Assembly (NCBI GenBank): GCA_945909635.1
Contig: OX246690.1
Coordinates: 1,550,001 to 1,614,000, forward strand
Direction of reading: 5' to 3'
DNA length: 64,000 nucleotides
Source: Clostridioides difficile_A
Lineage (GTDB): Bacteria; Bacillota; Clostridia; Peptostreptococcales; Peptostreptococcaceae
A program made the translations under genes and the position numbers. The notes beneath the pieces were generated by a model. That model was not told where the DNA came from. It saw only the letters and a program-made list of their open reading frames with translations, and ran no database searches. Shown here piece by piece: positions 27,313 to 36,900 of the stretch. Positions within the stretch are counted from its first letter, which is position 1. The number at the start of each line of letters is the position of its first letter.

Positions 27313-30300
27313 TTAACTAGGATCTATATTTAAAACTGTCTTACTTGGATATGGATTAGTTTGTGATGTAACAGTAATAAAAAAATCATACCTAACACCT
27401 AATGGTTGATTAGAAGGAATGACCGCATCTAGTTCTATTAATTTGCTGCTATTAGGAGGTAAATTTGTTAATTGAGGTAAAGTTGCTTGATAAAGTGTAT
27501 TAGTAGGTACATCAGTTATTTTTGTACCATTAATGTACAGTGTATAAGAAATAGCTACTTTTTGTATAGTTATTGAATAACTGTCATAGCCTCCACCAGT
27601 GTTTTTAAAATAATTTAATATAACTGCAGTATTGCCTGCAGGTGTAACAATATATGATGTTGAATCATCTATTTTATTAGCTGGATTTGGCAATAATGAA
27701 ACTCCAGGGACTAAAGAGCAAGTTATAGTGTTACTTTGTTCACCACCATATATTTTAGTAGGCCATATATCATTATAATAAGAAACAGCAGTTGCCTGAG
27801 TAGTCATTGAAGAACCAGAGACTAACATTAATTGAGGTATTACTGTAAAAGTTACATATCCAGACATAGATGGACCTAACTGTGGTATTGAAATAACAAC
27901 ATTTTTTGTAGAACTATTATAGGTTGCATTACAGAATGAAGTTGTGTTTATAGAAGTAAATAAGAAATTATTATTTATAGGAATTTGTATAGTACCATTT
28001 ACTAAATTTACTAAACTATTATTTTGGAATATAAGTAAAAATTGCATAACAGAATTAGTACTTATACTAGCAGTTTGGTTATATATAGTAGAAGTAGTTT
28101 TATCTGTTGCACTTAATGTCATTACTAAGTTTGGATGATTCACTGTTATAGCTAATGTATTAGAAACTGTGGTATAACTACCACCTTGAATTTGTTGATA
28201 TAGGCATTGTGCAATATTATTTTGTGTAGAAGTTAATGCACCAATACTCTTAGTTGCACTAATTATTCTACAGGTCATGTTGTAAGCTATTGTTTGTGAT
28301 GATACTCTGGCATCTATTGTTCCTTCAGTAGGTAATGTAACTGTATAAGATGATACTGTTGGTATTATAGATACACCGTTTTTAAATGCAGAACCTACAT
28401 AAGATTGACCTCCATTTGGAAGAACATCCTTTACATATAGTCCATATGCAATGGTACCTTGAGGAATAGTCACTGTAATTGTGTAGGTTATTAAAGAGCC
28501 AACCTTAAATGTAGATGCGATATTACTTTTTGATACTATTATGTTAGCTGAAGAGATTTTAACTGATGCACTTTTATTAAGATTAGAATATTGGTAGTTA
28601 TCTGAATAATCATCATATTCTTGAGAATATGGATTAGTATTAGTTGCTGTAGTGGTAATACTTACTCCTGGAGCCATGACTGAGCTTATAGTTACACTGT
28701 ATGTTAAAGTGATAGATTGACCTGGAGCAAGTTTATCAATACTAACAATAATACTATTATCTTCAATTTTAATTTCATCATAACTACCTGTTCCATTAAC
28801 TATTAAGCTATTTTTCTTAAGAGTAAACCAGTTAGATAAAGTATCATTAAGAGTAAAATTAAATGCATCTGTTTCTGTTCCTAGTGTATTAGTATTTTTT
28901 ATAGTAACTGCATATGTGTAGATTTCATTAGATTTTATAACTGTTGTGTTAGGACCATTAACAGTCTTAGTTAATTGAATATTAGGAGTGCCTATATTAA
29001 AGTTTACTTGCGCACGATTGCTATAGGCATATCCATAGGTATTTATTCCTTTTAGTTTCATTAGATTAGCATTTTGGCCAGAAGAACCAAGTTGTTCTAT
29101 TTGTACTTTAAAACTAATAGTAGCAGTAGTTAAGCCAGGTATATTTCCATAGAAGAAATCCACTCCATGGGGACTTATTAGTTTAGGTTGAGATACAGGA
29201 TTATAACCAGTGTAGTTGTAAGTTAAGTTGGTTATAGGATTAGATGATAATGGGAAAAAATCATCTATATAAACTTGTTTTTGAGTAGCTTGTAATGTAG
29301 ATGCATTGTAAGTTAATAAATACTCAGCAAAATCTCCAGGAGCTAAAGAATTTATTGTTTTAGAGGTTCCATTTTTATAGTATCCTTTAACAAACTGTTT
29401 GGTAATTGTTCCTACACTTATACTTGAAGATACACTAGAATTATCAGTGACTTGAGTTAATGAACCTACAAGAGTACCTGTAATATCAGTAGTTGAAGTA
29501 AAAGGATCAGAAGCTACGACAGGTAGATTTATGTTATTTGTATCAAATTTATAGGTATAAAAACTATTAATTTTTGCACTTATTGTTACAGTCTGTGTAG
29601 AGTTTTGTGGCATAAAAGCAAAGTTGTAAGTTAGATAATATCCTTTCATTGTAGAACTATTTGCCACTGATGTTGGATTAATAGAGCTAGATAGATAAAG
29701 GATTCCATCAGGTAACAAATAATGAACTAATACATTTTGTATATTGTAATATTGCCCAACCTTATATACATAGGTGTAAGTTACTGTATTTTGTATATCA
29801 ACTATAGATTTACTTGTAGAAGTAGCTATTATCAAATCCATTGCTGAAAAACTAGTAGTACTGCTAGAACTGGCTGTTACTTGAGGGTTTGCTGATACCA
29901 TACTAATGTACATATTCAATATAGTACCATGAACAATATAATTTCCTTGATTACTGTTATATTGATTCCATATTGCAAAATTAAAATTTAAGGTAGTATT
30001 GCTACTTACTGAAAGATTTACATTACTATAATAAAGTTGAGTATACATTTTATTATTAATACTAACCAAGTTAATAGTAGGCGTTATAAATTGTGATGCA
30101 TCAGTACCTAAAGTAGTAACATTTCCTATATATCTAATTCCATCATCTAATAGTATTGTTATATTAACTAAGGATGAAGAATTTGAATTATTATAAAACT
30201 TGCAAGTAGCAGTGCTAACTTGAGTATAATCATTTAAAGTGAGTAGACTACCTGCACCTTTTAATACTTTTCCAGGGGTATTAACAGTACTATTAAACAT

Positions 30301-30744
30301 TATTGTTTGAAAAGACATAGCTATACTATTAGTAATTACTACATTACCTATATCATAGCTTCCTCTAGGCATAGTATCTGCTTGACAAGATACACTTATT
30401 CCAGAAAATATATATCCAAATGGTATTACAGTTCCATTTTTAAATTTAGTATTACACTTAACAGTGATACTAAAAGTGAAATTTACCTCCATAGGTGCAA
30501 GGTCTTTCATATTAACCCAAGAATATGTGATGCTATTATCAGCATTTGTTATACTAGATGTTTGTGAAAAAGTAGATGTCGAAAGGACTAGACCATCAGG
30601 TATTGTAATAGTAAGGCCTAGATTATAAAATCTTTGCACAGTGCTGAGATTTTGTATAGTAATACTAAAAGTAGAAGTATTTCCTATTATTATAGGAATC
30701 TTTTGAGTATTGCTTACAATAATATTTAACATGTTTGAGTCCAT
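27313..30744 (-). CDS. Large divergent DUF11-repeat protein (1143 residues)
   Basis: A 1143-residue Asn/Thr/Ser-rich all-beta protein built of about eight Ig-like units of 120-150 residues. The clearest are DUF11 units (NIQLTKTVNGPNTTVIKSNE near 590, NIIVSKSNIASTFKVGSLIT near 735), with LAPGQSITLTYSV and LPNG motifs. It lacks a signal peptide, anchor and sortase motif, which is odd for a protein of this composition. AGGAGTGATTTA precedes the ATG. It is divergent from the 2693-residue protein, with a 188-base shared upstream region. A structural surface or spore coat component is inferred. Confidence 0.78.
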   Translation of the reverse strand: MDSNMLNIIVSNTQKIPIIIGNTSTFSITIQNLSTVQRFYNLGLTITIPDGLVLSTSTFSQTSSITNADNSITYSWVNMKDLAPMEVNFTFSITVKCNTKFKNGTVIPFGYIFSGISVSCQADTMPRGSYDIGNVVITNSIAMSFQTIMFNSTVNTPGKVLKGAGSLLTLNDYTQVSTATCKFYNNSNSSSLVNITILLDDGIRYIGNVTTLGTDASQFITPTINLVSINNKMYTQLYYSNVNLSVSSNTTLNFNFAIWNQYNSNQGNYIVHGTILNMYISMVSANPQVTASSSSTTSFSAMDLIIATSTSKSIVDIQNTVTYTYVYKVGQYYNIQNVLVHYLLPDGILYLSSSINPTSVANSSTMKGYYLTYNFAFMPQNSTQTVTISAKINSFYTYKFDTNNINLPVVASDPFTSTTDITGTLVGSLTQVTDNSSVSSSISVGTITKQFVKGYYKNGTSKTINSLAPGDFAEYLLTYNASTLQATQKQVYIDDFFPLSSNPITNLTYNYTGYNPVSQPKLISPHGVDFFYGNIPGLTTATISFKVQIEQLGSSGQNANLMKLKGINTYGYAYSNRAQVNFNIGTPNIQLTKTVNGPNTTVIKSNEIYTYAVTIKNTNTLGTETDAFNFTLNDTLSNWFTLKKNSLIVNGTGSYDEIKIEDNSIIVSIDKLAPGQSITLTYSVTISSVMAPGVSITTTATNTNPYSQEYDDYSDNYQYSNLNKSASVKISSANIIVSKSNIASTFKVGSLITYTITVTIPQGTIAYGLYVKDVLPNGGQSYVGSAFKNGVSIIPTVSSYTVTLPTEGTIDARVSSQTIAYNMTCRIISATKSIGALTSTQNNIAQCLYQQIQGGSYTTVSNTLAITVNHPNLVMTLSATDKTTSTIYNQTASISTNSVMQFLLIFQNNSLVNLVNGTIQIPINNNFLFTSINTTSFCNATYNSSTKNVVISIPQLGPSMSGYVTFTVIPQLMLVSGSSMTTQATAVSYYNDIWPTKIYGGEQSNTITCSLVPGVSLLPNPANKIDDSTSYIVTPAGNTAVILNYFKNTGGGYDSYSITIQKVAISYTLYINGTKITDVPTNTLYQATLPQLTNLPPNSSKLIELDAVIPSNQPLGVRYDFFITVTSQTNPYPSKTVLNIDPS

Positions 30745-30932
30745 TAAATCACTCCTTTAAGTTTATTAATAAATTATATTCAAAATAAATATACATATTT
30801 CGATAAAAAAATATTTGTTTTAATTAAAAATTTAATTTTTAGGAACTAAAAAATTACTACTTTAATATAATATACAGTAATTCTTAAAAATGATAATGTA
30901 AAATTAAAAATATTCTTTGCAAGGAGGTAAAC
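30745..30932. promoter_or_regulatory. Shared upstream region of the two giant DUF11 genes
   Basis: 188 bases between divergent starts. The rightward strand has AATATAATATAC near 30864-30875 as a possible -10, and the leftward strand has a TATAAT-like AATATAATTT. Clear SigK or SigE promoters were not found by eye. The ribosome binding site of the rightward gene is AAGGAGG, about six bases before its ATG. Confidence 0.35.
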
Positions 30933-33900
30933 ATGTCACTAACACCACGTTTTAAGGCAATAGATAAAGCTATTTTAGTGGGTACAGGAAACAGTTTAGT
31001 TGTATGTGGTAGTAGTACAGCTTTAACAGTAAGTACATCTGATTTAATTATGCCCAATGGAACAACAACAAGAGATTGGACTAAAGCAGGAAGTTCTGCA
31101 AATTTAAATATATTATCAAACAGTAAAGTATTATATGCAGAGCTTGTTTGGTATTCTACAGTGACTAGTAGTGTATCAGGTGCACAAAGTGTTAGCAGTA
31201 TTCAAGATAGCGCAATAACTTTTACAACTCCACAAGGAATATATTCCATAATACCTAAGTATATGGATACTTATAATGGGCCAACAGGAAATGTTGATAG
31301 ATACAGAGCTGCAGATGTAACAACATATGTTCAGGCAGCACTATCAGGAAGTTATACAGTATCAAATGTACCAATAAGTGTACCCTCTACAGGTCTAAGT
31401 AATACAAGAGCAGGATGGACATTAACAGTAATATATAGAAATGATTTATTTAAACCTCAAATGATTCTTTATAACTCTGGTATATCAGTAGCAACTACTA
31501 ATACACCATTACAAATGACGATGTCTGGATATACAACTAGTACAGATCCATCAATGTTAAAAGGCAATATGTTTATTGCTTGTGCAAATGGTTCTCCACT
31601 TGATGGAAATGAATATGTAGAAGTGGGACCATCTTTTGCTCAATTAAGTAATGTTGGTAACTCAGTTTTTTCACCAAATACTAATCCTGGGACATCACCA
31701 AACAATCCAGAAAATAATTTCTTTAGTGGAGTAATAAATGTAGCAGACCCTACAAGCTCTAGTAATGGTTTACTAAATATTTCAGGAACTAATGCAACTA
31801 ATAACAATGATGGGTTTGTACCTACACAACTTGTAGGAGCAAGAAATAAATGGGATATTGTAGATGTAGATATTTCAAATACATTAATTACAAATCAATC
31901 ATTATTAGCTACTCAAATAACTGAAAGTGTATCTGGAGATGGAGTACAAATAGTAGCTTTTGGTACTCAAGTATTTGCTCAAGCACCTGATATTACAGCC
32001 TATTTGGAGCTATATGATATAGATGGTGATGGAGAATATAACACTGAGGTTGGAGAACAATTAGTATTTTCAGTTCAAATAAAAAATAATGGAAGTATTA
32101 TTGCTAACAATGTTATATTATCTACAACTTTAGACCCATCAGTTAGCTTTGTTCAAAACTCAGTTATAGTAAACAATCAAACTATTCAAGGTGGAGATAT
32201 TACAAAAGGTGTAAATATAGGAAGTATTCCAGCTTATGGGACTGCTAATGTTAATTTTACAGTTAAATCAAATTCATTGCCTACAACACCAGGCAATTTG
32301 ATATATGATACTGTAAATTATAGTTACCAATTTACATCAGGTCAAAATACTATTACAAACAATGCAAATACAAATACTGTTCAAATAATGGTTCAAGAAG
32401 CTCTTTTAAATATATCAAAATCAGCTTCAGCAAGCACTGCAAATATTGGAGATACTGTAACATATACAATAAATATAACTAATACAGGTAACATAGTTGC
32501 AACAAATATATTATTCCAAGATAAAATTAATCGATATTCTTCCTTTGTTACTGGAAGTGTAACAATAGATGGTACAACAGATATAACAGATGACCCAACA
32601 GTAGGTATATCTTTACAAGATTTAGCGCCAGGAAGTAGCACACAAATATTATTTCAATCAAAAATAAATTCATTACCACCATCAACAAATATAGATAATT
32701 CTTCATGTGTAAGTTTTGGGTATAGGTATAATCAATATGGTTATATAAGAGAAAAGACTATATTTAGTAATCATACTAGTATACAAGTGGGATATGTAAA
32801 TGTAATAGGCGAAAGGTGTAATAATAATAATTACCCTAATATTGGCGATACAGTAACTTATACTTTAAGCTTAAGTAATGTAGGAAATCAACCAGCTTCT
32901 AAATTTCAAATATCTGAGCCAACAATACCTGGAACTACATTTGTAAGTGACAGCGTTCAAATAAATGGAGTAGTTCAATCAGGGTTAAATCCTTTTACTG
33001 GATTTGTATTACCAAATCCTATAAATTCTCAAGCAACTACAAATATTAGCTATCAAGTTAAAGTAACACAACTTAATCCAGCAAATACAATACAAAATAT
33101 AGCTCAAGTTCCATTTAAGTATCAAATAACACCTACATCTAGTGTGGTAACTACAGAGCAAGATTCTAATATAGTTGATACTATAGCTAATTATGTATGT
33201 ATGAATATTGTTGAAAGTGTGGATAAAGATTATGCAATAATAGGTGATACATTATATTACACTGTAAATATTACTAATAATGGTAATATTAATGCAACTA
33301 ATACTATGTTTTTATCAAATATTCAATCAGGCACAACTCTTATACCTGGAACGGTTACAATTAATGGTGTGTCATATTCATCATATAATCCAAATCAAGG
33401 ATTTCTTCTTGGAACAATATGTGCAAGTGATACTATAGAAGTAACATACCAAGTTAAGGTTAATTCAGTTCCTACTCCAAACATTGTATATAATCAAAGT
33501 GATTTAGTATATAGCTATCAACCAGACCCTAACAATAGTGAACTAAAGGGATCTATATATAGTAATACTGTACAAACAACAGTAAATCAAGTGGCTTATA
33601 CAATTACAAAAACTGTAAATAAACACTACGCTCAACTAGGGGATTCATTGGTTTATACAACGACTATTCAAAATACAGGAACAGTACCTTTAACAAATGT
33701 TGTATTCGCAGACTATATAGGTGTTTACATGAACTTATATCCAGAGACTGTATATATTAATGGAGTAAATTATCCATCATATAATCCTACTCAATCATTC
33801 CCTGTAGGAGATATTCATCCTGGTGATACTGTAATAGTTGTATTTGCGACTACAATAGTTGTAAATCCACCTGTGGGATATATACCAAACTATTCAGAAG

Positions 33901-36900
33901 CGGTAATAAACTATCAGGTAAATCCAACTTCGCCAGAAGTTACTAAGACTATATACTCTAATACAGTTGTAACCTATGATCCTGTAGGTTCACTAAGCTT
34001 AACAAAGAGTGTAGATAAAGCATATGCAACGGTAGGAGATACCTTAACTTACTCATTTACAGCTACAAATAATGGTACTGCTATTATATCTAATGCAACC
34101 TTTACAGATACTCTTCAACAAGAAGCAACTTTAGTAGCAGGTAGTGTAGTAGTAAATGGAGTATCAAAATCAAATTATGATCCAACACAAGGTTTCTCAT
34201 TAGGGGTTATGAATGTTGGGCAAACAATAACTATTAGTTTCAAAGTGACTGTAAATAATACACCTTCACCAAATGTTATAAAAAACAGTGCAACAGCATC
34301 TTATAGTTATTATATAGATCCATCACAACAACCAGTAACTAACAATATAACAAGTAATACTGTTACTACAACAATCAATTCTTATTCAGCAACAATAACA
34401 AAAATAGTAGATAAATCTTATGCAATGCTAGGAAATACATTAACTTATACTGTTACAGCAAATAATACAGGAACAGTACCTTTAACAAATGTTAATTTGG
34501 TAGATATTATTGAAAATGGAGCTACATTTGTACCTGGTTCAGTTGCAGTAAATGGTGTAAGTACAGGATATTCAAATGTTAATCCTAACAATGGATTTAC
34601 TATACCTAATATAAGCCCAGGTGGTAGAACTATTGTAACTTTCCAAGTTACAATAACTAGTATTCCAACACCACCACAAATAAACAATACTGCTAGTATG
34701 AACTTCCAATACCAATTAAGTCCTACAGGTCAATATATTAGTGGAAGTTTAACAAGTAATACAGTTACTACAAATATTGTAACCATGTCTGTTACTAATA
34801 CAAAGACTGCAGATAAAAGTTATGCAACCTTAAATGATACAATAACTTATACTTCAGTAATAACTAATAATGGCAATGAAAGTATTGCAAACACAACGTT
34901 CTTAGATATAATACCAAGTAATGCAACTTTTGTAATAGGCTCAGTTATGATAGGCTCAACAGCACAATCATCTTATGACCCAAGTAAAGGTTTTTCATTA
35001 GGAACTATTGCAGCTGGAGCATCTGTAACTATAAGTTTCCAAGTAAAAGTAGCTAGTGTACCAAGTAGTGGATATATTACCAATACTTCAAATCTAAGCT
35101 ATCAATACACTGTTGGAACAGAGAGTATATCTTCTAATACGACAAGTAATGCTACTATAACTTATATTAACTATGGAAATATGGTTGTTACTAAATCAGC
35201 AGATAGAACTATTATAAAATTAAATAACATAATAACTTATACTGTAGTAATAGCTAATGTTGGAAACACAGTATTAAAGAATATTAACTTTACAGATATC
35301 ATTCAAGTAGAATCATCTTTTGTTTCAGGCTCTGTATATATAAATGGAACTAACATGTCAAGCTATAATCCAAATATAGGATTTAGCTTAAACGATATAC
35401 AGGTAGGACAACAAACTACAGTAAGGTTTGAGGTAACTGCCAATTCAATACCAATAAATAATGAATTGTTAAATACAGCTACAATAGATTATTCTTACTA
35501 TGTTAATCCTACTGGTAGTGCAATAAATACAAGTGCAAGTTCTAATACGACTAATATTTATGTTTATGATACTATAATATCAGCAGATAAATCTGTAGAT
35601 AAATCAATAGCTAAAATAGGAGACACTTTAAACTTTAGTATAACTATTACTAATGATGGTAATGTCAATGCAACAAATGTACAGTTCTTGGATATCTTGG
35701 ACTCTAATATTAAGTTAGTAGCAAACTCAGTTTATATAGGTACTACTCAACAAACTGGCGCTGACCCAAGTCAAGGGTTCTCTCTACCAAACATTGTTCC
35801 AGGAACACCTGTAACAGTTAGTTTCCAAGCAACTGTACAGACTAGACCAACAGGCAATATTATCTACAACCATGCTACAATAACTTACGATTACACAAGT
35901 GGAGAAACTTATACTGGTATTCAAATTAAAACTAATACTACACAAACTTATGTTGCAGTAGGTGAATTAACTCTTACAAAATCAGTTAATAAAACTTATG
36001 CTACTGAACCAGATAGCTTAACTTATACAGTAATAGTTAAAAATACAGGCTCTGTAAACGCTACAAGTTTAAACTTTAAGGACTTAGCACCAGCATCAAC
36101 AGTATTTAATATAAATTCTGTGGTAGTAGATGGGACACCACAATTAAGCTATGACCCTACAGTAGGATTTAGCTTAACTGATTTAGCGCCTAATCAATAT
36201 CATACAGTAACATTTAGTGTTAATATAACTTCTATACCTACAAGTGGAGAAGTAGATAATACAGCTTCTACAACTTTTAATTATCAGTTAACACCATCAG
36301 ATAATCAACAAACAATGACTGCTACTTCTAATACGGTTAAAACATATATACAATTAGGAGTATTAACACTTACTAAATCAGTAGATAAGACATATGCAAC
36401 TATAGGAGATACATTAAACTATTCAATAACAATCAATAACACAGGTAATGCAAACTGTACTAATATACTATTTAAAGATATTATACAATCAAATGCTCAG
36501 CTTATAAGTGGCTCAGTAGTAGTAAATGGAATCTCTCAACCTAATGCTGATACAAATGTAGGATTTAATATACCAGATATTGCTGGATACTCAAGTGCAA
36601 CAGTAACTTTTTCAGTAAAAGTTAGTACAATGCCATCTACTGATAATATCTACAACATAGCTACAGCAAATTATGGATACTATATAAATCCATCTAATCC
36701 ACTAGTTACAGTTCAAAGTACAAGTAATACTGTGTCTACAACAATAAATGTAGGTTCATTATCAGTTACTAAGAATGTAAATAAAGCATATGCTACTATA
36801 GGAGATACAGTGGCTTATACAGTTACTATTATAAATACAGGTAATGTAGTAGCTAACAATGTTAACTTTAGAGATGTGATACCAAGTGGATTAACTTTTA

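Noticed and set aside
32393..32641. Antisense ORFs within the giant DUF11 gene
   Set aside because: They shadow the repeat-coding frame. The plus-strand frame has regular repeats and strong family signal.
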